Shown: piece by piece, positions 28,301 through 43,084 of the stretch
How the letters are laid out: every line of letters starts with the position of its first letter
How positions within the stretch are numbered: position 1 is the first letter of the stretch
DNA from: Trichuris trichiura
Taxonomy: Eukaryota; Nematoda; Enoplea; Trichinellida; Trichuridae
Direction: 5' to 3'
Length of the DNA stretch: 64,000 bases
Assembly: GCA_037903355.1 (NCBI GenBank)
Contig: JBAJFE010000019.1
Span: 186,001 to 250,000 of the forward strand
Notes under the pieces: model-generated
What the model was told of the DNA's origin: nothing
What the model saw: the letters and a program-made list of their open reading frames with translations, nothing else
The model's database searches: none
Made by a program: the position numbers and the translations under genes

Positions 28301-31015
28301 TTGTTCAAACTAAAAATTTTATTTACCCACGCTTTCGCCCACTGAATTGTCTCATCGAATTCATGCGGTTGAACTGCTCGGAGGTAAACTGTCTCCCGGT
28401 CTTCATTCAACAAAAGACTTAAGATAAATTACGGCAAATTGCAAAATTGAACAGGAAATGAACCTAATTTCATCTAGCGCCTACTGAAAGCGAATGGAAA
28501 GCGTCATCCTCACAGAATATACAGTTTCAAAGGGGAAATTTTGCTTGCCGCACAATACTGTCAACATTTGACCTGTTCCCAATATCAGACAACTTCACAC
28601 GCTTATATTCATCTCATTTTTTGTAATAGATTTTAGTTAGTCATTAGTAATTTCTTCAGAAAATCCACTGGCAGAGTATTCAAGCATACGTATGAGCAAA
28701 TTGCATGTGGCCCCAAATCAAGAGCAAGGCAAGCTTTGTCGACAAGCAGGAAACTATTGTTTATTTGTAAACCCTCTGAAAATATGTGCTTTACGTTGCA
28801 TCAGGTAAACCGCGCTACATCTATCATCATTGTAGCGAGTGTAAAAGCTAGGAAAATAAATTATTTTTCAACAGCTTAATAGCAGACTTATTGTTGCAGT
28901 GAAAACGTTGCCATTACTTGATGGCCAATTAAAAGTGAAGAACTAAACTTAGAAAATCCTTAGTGACGTCAGTCTTTCAAACTTCTGTAAAAATAGCAGC
29001 ACACAATATGCCTCTAAAAAGGTAATATTACGAGAATGCAACTTAAAGGCATTAGCGAACGTCGCAGCAGTTCTTAAACGAATTTACATTCATGCATGAC
29101 CGCTGCCCACGTAACTAAATCTTTCAGATTTCTACTACGCAGGCAGTATTTTGAGAATCACTTTTCTCAGAAGTACTTGTACGTCAGTTATTTTATTTGT
29201 TAATGCATTTATGCCTTGAAACGCTAACAAGTACGCCATGAAAATATTGCATATTCATATTATAATCTTTATTGTTGTAGTAACCTTCTTGGGTCATTGA
29301 AGGGTACAGCTGATTTGAGAACATGGGATGAGCACCTTTGGATCATTAATAGAATTGTATTTTACTAGATGTTAAAAGAATGCCTTTGGTATAACTACGG
29401 TGTTGGGTACTGACCTCAGACTTGTACTGAGCAACCCTTTGAAAATTGAAATGTCAACAATTTGCAACAGAGCATTAAAGCCCTGTTTTGGCATAACCAA
29501 AAACGATTAGTGAAATACTATGCGAGAACAACTGTTAATCATTTAATGCTACTGTCTTCAACCACGCAGGGCTTGAAAACAACGTGAATTGAAACGAATG
29601 AAAATGCTTCATCGCCTGCTTAAATGCTAAAGTATCAATGAGCTGCTTTAGAAAAAGGTTCGCCAAAGTATTAACACCACTATTCGAAAGCTATAATGCT
29701 TTCCTGAAGTTTATCAATGAAATTATGAGCGCATAGAAACAACACCTTATGCTGATTGATTTTGTCTCGTATTTTATTTCAAGAAAATGTTTTTCCCTTA
29801 AAAAGATTACGCTATTATACATACAACAAAGTGGATATGCAAAAGCCATCAGTTCTATTTAGCCATTACATCTGAAGTTTCCAATGCAACAGCTATTAAT
29901 ATAGGCGAGCCCATGAAAACAGTTATGAATCCACCCTCAACGCCTTTTTGAGCTCTGAATTTAGTTCTCTTGAAGTAAATGACCGCTATAACCTCGCATG
30001 GGCACAAACGAAATGCATTCAAGCCTGATAACTGGTTAACGCATTTACATATTTAGGGAACTTTAAACTGAAGATACATCGTGTACTTCTGCATCGCTTT
30101 ACAGTCAACGCGTTAATAAAAGCTTGGACTGCTCATAAGTTGCAATAAATGGCGAAGCGGTTAAAAGAAAGCGCTTATTTCCTCTGCGTATAAGGTGACC
30201 TCAGCGTGAGCCGTTGCGTAGAAAAAGAATGATAGCAGAAAAATACACGTCTGGAACAACGCTATGCCCACTGACTTAATACGGAAAAAGTACCTATTAT
30301 TACGTCTGCGCCTCAAGTTTCTTACTAGCTTTAATCAGTACTGCAAGAGAAAAGAAAGGTCATTTACAGAAAGCTCCTCAGTAATCCTGGGAAAGGAAGC
30401 AGTACTTTGAATGGCCTTATGTTACATTAAGAACACATATTTAGTACATAATCACTCGGGCAAAGGGCAGGAAAGAAGTGGAAACGCATGCCAATGTAAC
30501 TACTTCAATGCTGAGCCGTTTGGACTATTGATTCCAGGAAAGAAATTAAATCATGGACACTAACGAGTGAGATTCATAGCTCTGCCAAAATTATCCCATT
30601 TGGTAAAGGCATTTGATGCACTAGTTCCTAAAAGGTGCTGTTCCGCAATGAACTTAGCTACCTTCACCAATCAGTTTTGCAGCTCTGCCCATTTGCCCAG
30701 AATTCCCGTCAGGGATTAACGAGAAGGGCCAAGGTGAAAACTTATCATCAAGCGCGATTATTGAAGGTGGCCAATGGCTATATTCCAGTTGTTCGACCTC
30801 GCCTTAATGAGTTAAGAAGCAATGGAAACACTCTCACAAGTTCATTTGCCGGGTTTATGGTTCAGCGGTGACTTTTGCATGGTAGAATTGTGGTCGCAAG
30901 AAGGTCACCATACCATTCTGTGAAGCGTAAACGGAAGATGTTTCTTGCTTAGCTTCTTTCAGCCTTTGTTCCCTCGTAGCGGCTTATTTTTGACCACGCA
31001 AATAGAAATGTTTAA

Positions 31016-31084
31016 ATGCCACTCATTCGACGGAAGATGATGTTGTCCATGTACATATCGTTACTCTGCATGCAGTTTCTTTCG
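31016..31084 (+). CDS. madd-4: Exon 1 of the ADAMTS-like gene: start codon and signal peptide
   Basis: ATG at 31016 opens a 23-codon exon (MPLIRRKMMLSMYISLLCMQ then FLS) ending at a near-perfect TCG|GTAAGTAAG donor in phase 0. It joins the phase-0 exon at 33983 (NPAIAQQAFGYSQWSEW), so the hydrophobic core is followed by a likely cleavage near NPAIA|QQ and then the first TSP1 repeat. The pairing is inferred: frame, donor and signal-peptide character all fit, but no transcript was available. Later Met codons at residues 8, 9 and 12 are alternative starts. Confidence 0.6.
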
Positions 31085-34000
31085 GTAAGTAAGAAGAAGG
31101 CAAGAAAGCGCAAGTTAAATCTTTTAGGTAATACAAGTACCATCATGGCACCATCAGGTTAAGATCATCAAAAAATTGAATTACGCTTTCATTACCCGTA
31201 GTAAAACTCATTTATAATTAAAGGTCATTTTATTTTCTTCATTTTGGTGTGCTTCAGCTAGTGAGCCTTCTTTAAACACCCATCAGTTAAGAGCGAGCAA
31301 AAGCTCCAGTAAAATATGCACATACTTCGGAAAATGTTTCCACCAGAAATCACGTAACCTTGTAACTTTATTTAGCAGAAGTTACTAATGTCTTTAGTTC
31401 GCCTTTTCTGTTCGCTGTTTGTTTATGCATCAATTTTTCTGTCAGTTTACCTTATCCTTTGGAGCAGTCCTTGCAAGCTTTCGCCTATAATGATTTAAGT
31501 AAACAAATCTTTAATTGAAAAAACTGACATGACTGCGTGCGTATCAAAAGCTGACATTCAGGATCAGCTTTGTTCATATTCCTGAGTAACTAACATGTAC
31601 GCAAATAGCTCCTCGCACCACACTATCATACGAGCAGTAACTACATCGTTATTGCACATTTGAAGCACATACGCAAATTTCTGATATTCTGAGCATTCCT
31701 ATATTCCATAACACCCACTAGTAATGAGGTGCAGTAATTTCACTCTCGAAAACGTGTTGAAATATTCGCTATCCTGCGGAATATTTCAGGTTAGGTCATT
31801 TCTTCATCAGCGACCAAAACGGTCTTGTTATGCTGAGGGAAACCCCGCAGAATAAAGCGCATTTTCTACAGGAATCATTGTGCCATCGAACGTGAAGTTG
31901 TAAAGGAGCTGTTATTGTGTAGCCCATTATCAAACTGTACAGCAAGTTCATAAAAATTTCATGTAAGAAAACTTGTTTTCGGATAACAGGTCAAAGTTTT
32001 TGTCAAAGAAAACGCTGCGGCAAACCACTCGTTTATGTAAGAAAACGCTTATTGTATAGATATGCATCATATTTTCAGAAGTGGCTTGCTCGCTTTTCAG
32101 CATTACATTCCCTCTTCAATAGCAATGCAATTAGCAGTTTGATTTGTTAACATATTAATACTGCCTTCTTCAGGAAATTATAAATTAACTTCCAATCCAA
32201 TTAGAATGCGCTGAACCGTATTTAGAATATGAAGTATATTTTTACCATTACGCAATAATAATAAATCAAAGAAGTTATTAATAAGAGCAGACAAAACTTA
32301 GCCTACAAATTAATTTACTATATTATACTACTGATGGTTTCTTATCGTATACTTACTATAATGGAGCCGCACATTCACCTTGTTTCACGATGACGTCTAC
32401 TAGATTAACTGTGCTTAACAAGAGCTAAGAAATTGTTCCACCAAGTAGAGCGCAGATACTTGCCCAAGATTTTGTGGCATACAACACGGCTTTCCGGTTT
32501 AAAAGTTGCAGATTCCTCACCTTTCTGAGCAACCATTAGTAGTATGTTCGTTTTTCACAGGTAATGCTGTTGAGAGTGATTCATTAGAATACTTAACGAT
32601 TTTCCTTGAGCAATTTGGTCATGCTGGGTTTATGCTTTGTGCTTACGCGTTCGCTAACTTATTTTCCCTTCTTGAAAAGTTCTCATTTGATCTTATTACC
32701 TTAAATCCCTTAAACATTTTGCAAGCAAATCACAGCAAAAGCAGTATCAGTGTTTACTCTGTTCTGCGACTACCATCGCAGCTACCACTTAACACGACAT
32801 TCATTATTAGTACTATTTTTGGCATCCGGCAATTGAAACCCTCAGGCATTCTGCATAAAATCGCAATAGCGATAGAAAAAGGGTTAGCGCTAACGCGGTT
32901 TGAATGGCTGATTGACAAGAACATGCGATTAAATTATCTTCAATGAACTTGAGCAAACATCTCTTTATGTCTCATTTGATGTAGCTTCAAAATACGGGTA
33001 TATATTAATAAACTGGCAATGGTAAAAACATTGAGAAAACTAAAACGCAAAGCAGTTGTAGACAGGAAGGTGATTAGTATTTGTTTCTGGCTTGTCGAAA
33101 GCCGCGTGGAGAATCAGAATTGATCTCAATTGCAGAGGGCAAACGGAAACAGCTAGGAAACGTTAAATCAATGTCAGAGAGATGTGGAGCACTTAAACTT
33201 AGGCAGACCGTGCTGGGCACTGCAGTTCCTCTTATCATAAATAGTTCTAAGGGGAACTATGCCCAGGAAGAGATATGCTCACCTGGAGAGCTTACAAAAC
33301 TTTTTACGTGAATCACTAAGGCTTTCATTTGGGGTAAGAGTTAGTATCGTCTAATTTCTGCATCTCACCCGCGGACTTGCATTCCATACGAATAATAACA
33401 GAGAGACAGAGATCTGAAGTAACTGTATCCAGCATTTCTGCCGAACAGAAAAGATTACCTGCCATTATTTACGCAGTCCATTTTAGTTGTACGAAAAGCT
33501 GAGAAAGTAGTGATCCAGCGCTGAAGTAAGTCGAATGCGTCCAGAATAAACTATTTCGCAGCCTTAAAAGTAGTACGACGTTATTTAGTAATTGTTTAAT
33601 GGTATTAACTTTAACTACTGCAAAGGGTCTGAGGTTTCAAGAAGAGCTATATTTCGTAAAAGAGCTTCAATTCTTGTCTTCAGTAAAAACTCGGTCGACA
33701 TAATGGGTAGAAAATTGCTTTGCAAAAGCAAGTTTCCGTGATAAGATACAAAATGCAAACATCCCGTCGCGCTGAGTGCCTCGTAAAAATTTAAGTTATT
33801 AAATTAAGTTGGCCAAATGGCTTTGTACATCAAAAGCACAGGAACGCGAGTAATACGTAATAATACTTTAAAAGCACTAATGCTAAATTAATCTATCATT
33901 TGCCTTAAACTTTGTAACGATTAAGCAACTTGTTGACGATCATAAACTTTTCCCTGTATCAATAAGGTCTGCTTTTTTGTAGAATCCAGCTATAGCGCAG

Positions 34001-37000
34001 CAGGCTTTTGGTTACTCGCAGTGGTCTGAATGGTCTTCCTGCAGTACAACGTGCGATAACGGCCTTCAACATCGGCTCAGACATTGTTTCAGTACTCTTT
34101 GCAAAGGCGAAAGCGTTCAATATAAGCGCTGCAATGGAAAGGTAAAGGTTTGTCTTTGAGTACTTTTAGTTGCCACCTCCGCTTGTTAGGCATTGCTTTG
34201 TTTATTACAGTAAAACCTGACGCTTTATTTCCTGTGAATCTCGCCAAGATGTCCACCTTAGCTTTTTTGGCAAATAGCTATATTACTTGGCTAGATAAAG
34301 CTAAAAAAGGAACTATAATAACAGATTACAGCGGACAATCAATGAGTCTATTCTGTTCTAAGAAGCATAGAAAAACTAAGAACATCTACTGCAAATTACC
34401 CTACTGAACGAACTAGCTGTTTATGAATCGATAACACCAGTTTTTGACTATGAAATTCCTTTGTTTATTAATATTAATAAATTATTTAGTTGAGTCGATA
34501 GGTGCATTATGGGAGTGCAAGCAAAGGATGAGAGAAACATGCCAATGCAATCTAACACCGCTTACATTGTCAACAGAACCAACCCTCACCATTGAGATGA
34601 CATACGGGAACTTGAAAATGTGGTTTCTTGGTACGGGAGCGTATGTTTTCATAATGTAAAAGTTTTATTACGGAAGTATTCCCGTTTAATGTGCTAATTA
34701 ACTCCGGAGCTTTCGGGTCGACCGAGACCCGTCTTATTCACAACCGCTGAAGACGGGTCTCGGTCGACCCGAAAGCTCCGGAGTTAATTAGCACATTAAA
34801 CGGGAATACTTCCGTAATAAAGCTTTTACATTATGAAGACATACGGGAACCTTCTAAGTTTTTCAAAACGTTTTACTTAGAAAAATTCAGTAAGCTACAG
34901 CTACCTGTTTACAGTCATTAACAGTGATCACAATAGGACCGCGCTGTATTAGCCATATCAAATTCAGTGCTATTCAAAGTGCACCATTAATAGTAGCAAC
35001 GATGGAAATGCTGTTTACCGCAACGGCATGCTAAAATTTCACAATTTATTTACGGATCATCCGTTGATGTCAAAAACCAGTCTGGTGCCTTCATCAGTGC
35101 GAAATGCGACTCCTTAAACTTTCATTCATATTTAGCGCTGACCCCTTCATGGGAACCGGCGGGCCCTCCTGAAAGCTTCGTGATTTCATGAAATTAACGA
35201 CTCATCCATAAGTAAACTACGTAATAGCAACTTTAACACCTAGCTAAAAAGAATAAGATAATTGAACTAATATTTTTGAGCTGTCAAAACTACTAATATT
35301 AATAATTATTTAAACATCTAATGTAGGAAACTGTTAATAATATCAATTTTATACTGTCGAATGCTACAGCCATTTCTGGCGGTTATATGTAGCTTTTATT
35401 GCATCAATACATGGATACTGGTCACTTTTAGTGCAAAGTTTTATTTACGGAATAAACCCATTTTTCGTGGAGTTGTAATATTCCATAACATCTTATTGAT
35501 ATCAGCGTCTACAACACTATTAAGTGACTTTCAGTAAGCACAGATTAATGCATAAGGGAGACGAAATGAAACAAAAACAGTCGTTAAAATAGCGTAGATT
35601 ATTCCTGCTGTACTGCTATTGTGGGTTTTGTTTTGTTTTCATTCGCCTCAACGAGATAGCTTCAATGTTCTTGGCATTTGTATCGAAATTTTTCCTTTTT
35701 AGGCTTCCATAGAAACCTCTGCGAAGGTTGGGGTAAAGAATTGCCCATTTGTGCGCCTGTACTTTACTGATAAAATTCCCTTTGAAAGTGAAAGTAGCTA
35801 AACGCCATCAAGCAAAAAGAGGCTGAACTTCGCAATGTGATATGGACTGACTTAGTTCTTTCGAAGAAACGAACATGTGCTTATCAATTTTTCAATGACT
35901 TCAAAGACATAAGATAAGGGAATGCATGGAATAAAGTCTTTAACATTATAAGTCATTGGCATTTAAGTTAGACTTAAAGGCTGCCTTCAGTAATAAAGTG
36001 AGAAGCGATTCAAAATTCAACCAGTTCTACTATCAGCGTTGGATGAATCAATAGCACTGGAAAAAGAGGTTGCTCCCTGAGAATTTAGCGTTTTACAAAT
36101 ACGCACTTTACATAGTAAGTGAAACTATGTCTTCCTTCTCAGTTAGGCGTTACGTTTTCGGTAACAGCGACACTGTGTTCAACAAAAAAGGAATAGACAA
36201 ATACAAGTACGAACACAATGTCTGTTGCAGCACTAAGCCGATAGTCATATAAAAGTAACGTTTGAAGATGCTCTTAGCAAATTATATTTCGTTTAGTGTT
36301 TAAATTGTACAGGCTAATAGCCATCTTTGATAAATCCGTACAATTTGAGCGGTAAATAAATAATAAACACGAGCCACTTTACGAAGTGTTAACTAATTAA
36401 AAAGCTAAATTCTGTGGCTATAAACAAATGTTCGAATTGTTAGCAATATCTTGCATTCTCTTAATCAACACTTGAAAGTAATTTCAGTATTTTTGCATAA
36501 CATGAATTGCACTGACCAAGTCAATGCTAAATAATTTAATATCTAAACGCGATACCAATTGATCGAAAAGTTCAAATAGTTATTACTAACAAGCCTTCCT
36601 TAAAAATGTGTTCAATAGAGAACACCCTTTCATACTGCGAATGAGTCGGTGTTCCTGCATATCACGTATAGTTGAAACTTAAAAAGACGGAGTAATACAA
36701 TAATGAACGTAGGATTGGAAGGTCAAATAGGATTTTGCAGGGTTAACCGCTTCAACTTTCAATATTAACAGTTTTGAGGCATATCACTGCCCCCTAAGCA
36801 GTGGCTGTTGCTTTAACTATTTGAGCAACAAACGTGATGGTATATTATCAAACTTTTAGCTTTCAACCTTTTTCTTTAAGCAGTGCGACAAACCGCAGCT
36901 ACAAAACGAGCTTTGCTACGGTGTTGGCGAAAGGATTTATTATGGTGCAATGATCGACCATTGGGAGCTCATGAATCAACCACAAAATCCCTGCTCTCCA

Positions 37001-40000
37001 ATCTGCAAAGCCCCAATGCATGGTATAACAGTCAGTGTTAATAAGAAGCTTACCGATGGAAAATTGTGCGGCGCGGATTCCAATTACGTCTGCGTTGACG
37101 GTGAATGTCTCGTAAGTACTACTTAAAAATTTCTAAGCGCACTTTTATGTTAGAAGGGTGGAACATTCCTAAATTCTTTATTATTTTATCGTGCACGCTA
37201 TAAGCAATTTTTAAGTTTTATCTGGCAACCTCTTATTTAAAACGTTAAGTTTTGGTGCCAGAGTACTCAACTGGACGAGGGGGTAGAGACCTGAACTCCC
37301 AATTGGCTTGCTTAATTCACTGAGCTTCCTGTGCGCAAAGAATGTTACTTTTGCAAAGCTTATTATACGATCTGTGTTGCTGAAGATACCTTATTAATAT
37401 CGCCGTTGCCATTGTTACACTTTTTTATCATTTGCAAATGAAGTTGCCTAGTTCCGGCAAAGTTTGCTATAAAAACTGAACTTCAAGCGCATACAAGAAT
37501 ATTTTTAACAGCTGAATTGAAACATAATTTAAGTGTAGGAAAACTTGTTGAGTAGAACCATTCCACTTTTCAATGCCACAAAATGTCTGCGTTATGATGA
37601 GCTGAATTTTTATTATATTTTGTTTTCATTACTTTATATTACTTTGTTATATATGTATATCTCTGTGCCGGTTTATACGTAGCCTTGCATATTAATGTTC
37701 CAAGTGAGGAAGCACTATTTCATTAACTGTTTTAAGTTCGCTTTCACTAAGCCTTTAAAAGCTACTTCTAGACGAGTACAGTTATTCTCGTAACTCGCTA
37801 AGGAAAAGTTCACACGATTCCATAAAACTTCGGCTGATAATCTTTAAAAAATTTGCTATTTGTTTGAAACCATTAAAAGCTTCGAAAAGCGAAGCTTATC
37901 CCAAGCGAAGAAAGCTAATGTATAGATTACATTATTTCACATTGATAAGTACAGTTGTGCTTAACATAAGTTCACCTTACTTGACGCTATTTGTTGCCTT
38001 GAAACTAATTTCCATAGTTGCTACACACATATCTTTCTAACAACGTAGCATGAATATCGGCACTTCAATGCGCATAGCGCGACGTATGCTGAATTGGTTT
38101 GCAGTCATAACGTGGCGCTTATGAATGTGTTTACTCTATCTGAAACATAGAAAAAAAATTTTCTCTGGAACCTCTCCTGCCGGTAAATCTTCACTGTTGA
38201 TTAGTTGATGTATGGAAATCTGTCTAGTTGTTAAGTTTCAATTTTGTCCATAACTCCAGGATACATGCTGAAGGCATTTTTGTGGGTGACAACCGTGTCA
38301 AGAAACAAACGAGCGACCAACGGATAGGTATATTGCTTTACTTTGACATTACATTATCGCACATGCCCATTAACTGGTACTAATGAGAATTTTAAGTGCT
38401 GATCACTGTTTCAATAAAACACAGGTTTAATGGAGATTTTTCAACAATTATTCGCATACAGTGCTTTTCACCAAAAAAACCGGCTATTTTCAAACGGTGT
38501 TGTTTTAGCATGATTCATGAGCTTTGCCACCGGCTTTTTAAGGCGTAATAAAAAGGCAAATTTTTAAATACTACAAAGCATGCTGAACAGTAACTTCTTT
38601 GGATGCGTCTTTAAAGAGCGTCTGTTTATTTCCGTAAGAACGTTGTTGCCATTGTATAATATGGAGTGAAAGAACTTTTCGGATCAGTGGAGGATCCCAC
38701 TGCCATATCTCTCGCTGTAAATGGCGAGGGAATTAGGTGACCAGCCCAGTTGCTGCGCTAACACCCATTGACCACAGGGTTACGTGCCACGCACAACAAT
38801 TTCTAGCTTCGCCAGTTCTTGCAGCCAGCAGCAGTAGGCCACTAATGCTTGCACCATTCACAACGCAGCCTTAGGAAAAGAATACTCGATTGTTGCACTG
38901 TAACGAACGCGTCGTGCTTCTATCGCATTTTCGACTTAGTCTACTACCCAGAATGGCTATTTGTAAACGGAAGCCCAAAACCGAACTGAGTCATTAGCCT
39001 TACGAACACATCATCCATCTGCATGCTCACAAAAGCGTAACTTAGAAACTCGAACCCAAACAGCACGAACCTCAGTTTTTAAATCACGTTAAGAATGCAT
39101 CATGATTTTACGTGCACGTATAGGCGGAAATTTAAAAACAACCGTTTTAAAAAGTCTGCACACAAAAGAGGAAACGCAGCAGAACAGGGACAATAACAGA
39201 TGTGGGTGATTCGCTACGGTGACTTCCAAGAACTTGTTGAGCGGGTCTTTCCCGGGGCGAAGCATTCGGAGCCGCCTGAGTTCGCCGAAGACTCCAGCAT
39301 GCTCCTGCGAATCGCACAGCAAATTTTGCTGTAGCGCTTAGCCGGTACTTACAGTTTGTGTACGCGCACTTGTCACGAGAAGTTCCGGATATGCTTTCCA
39401 CCCAAACGCGTGCAACCTTTGCCCTGCAGATTGCGGTACCTCTTCGCTTCGTCCGGGGAAATAGTACTTCCGGGTCTCACGTATTGCTCAGTCACCGGAA
39501 TTAGGGTCTCACTGCTGCGATCTTTAAATGCGGTGAGGAAACGTTCACCGGATTTGCGTCACGCTTCTATGAGCACTCACTGTTGCGGATAGATTCAGCT
39601 ACAATGGTACTTGCAGCTCAAAAAGAGGCTCCAGTCGACCTTGACGGATTGGTCAAAATCTCCTATTCTTACTGAGCTAATTGCCAACAATTCAGCAGCA
39701 AAACCACATTGTTCGGCTGCACTGGATGAAGCCATCTGCCTTTATCCCTGAAATAGGTTCCTCACTGATGTGGCACTCAGATGTTACCGTCATTATATTC
39801 AGTTCCTTCATGGAGAAGCTTATTGCTGTACGGCAATGGCTCCTCGAAAAGAGGAACTGCACAACTGTCTTCAATGCAAAGCTCTTTCCGCTCCCTAAGA
39901 AAGACGCATTTAGAACGTAAAAGCACTCTTATGTGCTTGTAACCATGTGTTTGTGCGCACGGATACCTCCCTATGGCACTGTGCTTTGTTTTATCTCTAC

Positions 40001-43000
40001 CGGGGAGAAGGGCTCGCTCGCACAGTCGCAGAAGTGTCGTATGACCATTTCCTGTTCCCGTTGATGAATCCATAGAGATGCAGGAAAAGAGCTGCTTCAC
40101 ACTAATTGCAATGGCATTTTGGATTGCAAGTTACAGCGGAAGCTATGGCAGTGATACTCAGCTCGCAAAGAGCCACTTTTTTTAAAGAACCGCTCATACA
40201 GTCTGAGATGTCTCACAGATTCATCGCTAAACTTATTATATTTTAAGAAGCACGGGAAAAGTCATCATTCATTCAATTTTGAATGTGGAAAGCGCAGACG
40301 CCTCCAACAACGCGCATAAAAACTGTTTTTAATTTTTTTTTATTTTACGTATTAACTATAAACCACTACTGCAGTGTTTGATGTCAAGGACTAGGCAGCC
40401 CCAGCTTCCAGATCACAACTAATTTGTCGTTAACATATATGACTATCAGCCTGCATTCCAAAAGTCCCAGCTGCTTATCCCTTATGTTTTAATATTAAAA
40501 AGATTTTTAATTAAAAGGCCAGAATTTGAAATTTGTAAATTTACATAGCAGTGCTCCACTTCCAGTTAAATATAAACAAGAAAAAGGAATGTTTAAACTT
40601 CGATCTTCCACTTAAGAAACAACAATGCTGCGGATAGGCACGTCTAGACTTAACGTTATACCCTACAGTTCTAAGTATATGGCGAAACAATATTTCTGCA
40701 TGAAAGAGTTCGCCAGTCGACTCCTGCATAGCTTGGCTGTAAAGTAAAACGACTTGAAAACAAAATAGAAATATAACAGAAGACAGAGTACAAATGCACA
40801 TTTTATTTCTCATGAAACTTAATTAATAATATACCAATTATGTTATGCAGACTGTGATAATACGAACCATCAGTTGTACGCAACGTACCACTCAATTAGG
40901 CTAAATAAAGTTCTTTTCAGAAAAGGGGACTTCTCATCATTGCCTTCCACTATCCATAATAAAACAATTGGCATACGACAGGACAGTGTACTATTAATAA
41001 AAGCGCGATGGCTTCAGGTACTTTTTAAGTTCTCTCAAAAACGTTGAATAGCTTAAGTACTATGCTGATCCTCAGTTCATGGCTTTGGCCTCTTTTGGGG
41101 TATCTCTAAGCAAACTTCAAAATGCCCTACTAGCGAATAGATGAGCAAATTGTTAGAGAAAATACAGAACAATTCGATACCGTATGTTTCGGAACTGCTT
41201 TTGTTCTGTCGTCAGCGGTGTAAGGATCTTAAGTACTAATACCTCCCAAACCTAAAACGTTGTATAGATGCTCGGAAAGCGCAGCAGGTTGCACAAGCAA
41301 CTAATAACTTCATTTAGGATGGACTAATTCTCAGATAGCAATATTATGATGGAAAGTCAAGCTTGTTTAAAAGAGTGCCACAATTTTTGATACTGTAGTA
41401 TGGCAGGGTGCCCATCAGGCAGAAATTTTAAAATCAAGAATCTTTCAAACACTACGTAAGCTGTTCACCGCCCACAATAGGAAGTTGTTTAAAATTAGCA
41501 CGAGAAACCATAGCGAACTGTGCTTTACGAAAAAGCCGCACATGGGTGTTTCATTGATTTCCACTTAAATCAATTCGTTGAGTCATTCTGCAAGTTGCAA
41601 AAGTCTGCCATTGTATGAGAGCGAAATATTTTGTGCAGACATTGTAGCTTCGATTTTCAATAACGCCTGAAGGCTTCAGGAACCTTACCTACAGTCTGTA
41701 GCAATTTTAAAAAAATTGACAGCAGCTTATCAATACGCACGAACGAAGTATTATAAATTTTTTATCAATCGCCAATGATGATACTAAATGATGAATCCAA
41801 ACTACTACATGCCACCTCAATCTTTCAACAAAGAATTAACGACTGGGGAAAAGTGCGTTTAAAGAGAGCTACTTCTTAGAACTACTGAAACAGCTGTATG
41901 CGTGAAACCAACTCTCTCTCAAGGAATTGGTTTATAAACTATCGATTTCCACTTTCCATCATGAGCTCGACGTTATCTTATTGAGCACGCTTCCTTATAC
42001 CGATTCAAAGTTCCTCCTAATGAAGAGACAACGGAATCGATTTTGTCTCACATGCTTAACTAGATGAGATATAGAATTGATGCGCATCGAATTTAAAACG
42101 GCCGCTTTTGACACGTGATGGCAATTTCATTTTGTCCGAATTTGTACCAGCAATAAATATCAATATCCATGAGCTTGATTTGCAACAGCGCGATTATCTA
42201 ACGCATAGCTAACAAATGACGCATAGGAATGGCATTTCTAGATCTTTGGCGATCAAGGACAAAGTGTGACTTGAAGCATCATTGTTATGCATAGGGAAGA
42301 AGAAATCTTAGCAGCAGCAATATTCGCACTCGTAGAAGTTGTCTTCATAGCCAAGCTTATAAGCTGTATCGCTATGGATTCGTTGTGAAAATAGCTTAAG
42401 GGGCACACTGCCAGAAGAGCTCGTCGTTGATCTATCTGCTTGCTTAACGAGATATAGGCGCAAAGTAAAGGCACGTTCACTGGAAGCTAGCAAAGGCATG
42501 GCAAAATGTTCGCTAGTTCGCCTGCGAATGCCATCTGTTTGATAACCTTAGAGCATTTTCGATTAACGAACGCTTTTAATGCATTATAATAAGAAAAATT
42601 CGTAAAGCTCATCGGCTGTACGAAAGGCGTGAAAAAAGAAATTGCACTGCTCAGCGACGCTGGCAGAGTAGCAATAAACATAATTGGAACCTATTTTAAG
42701 CATTTTTCATTATACGTTTTTAATTACGTTTTTGTCAATGACCAAACGAATTGTACATCTTAGCAGCTACATAAATAGGTTTTCCACGTTTTTAACGTTA
42801 GCCACTATCAGGGAAGCTCTGTAGCATTTGTAATAAGGTTTGATAGCGGTTTTGCGAACGCTGCTGGCTAGGAATTGTCAAGGCTGAAAGAACTTCCAAC
42901 GTAAAGGAAGCACTTTTTAAGCATACAGTTTACTTCTTTGAAACGTACTTCAAGCAATAATTAATTCAGGGCGTAAGACGTTTAGCACACATGGTCCGAT

Positions 43001-43034
43001 GCTTTACTAAAAAAGATATATATATATGTATATA

Positions 43035-43084
<50 letters not shown>

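Larger units (their letters stand above)
12476..31015. other. Gene-poor stretch between the two divergent receptor-related genes
   Basis: About 18.5 kb must hold the promoters of both flanking genes. Apart from the exon-like pieces at 15.9-16.6 kb and the duplication at 25.1 kb, I see no supported gene, RNA gene or transposon. Open frames of 60-100 codons are scattered on both strands without consistent splice signals. Confidence 0.5.

Noticed and set aside
32506..32946. Longest single open frame outside the exons (146 codons, plus strand)
   Set aside because: It lies in intron 1 of the ADAMTS-like gene, has no recognisable motif, and its sequence is not conserved-looking; likely chance or at most an unassigned nested frame.
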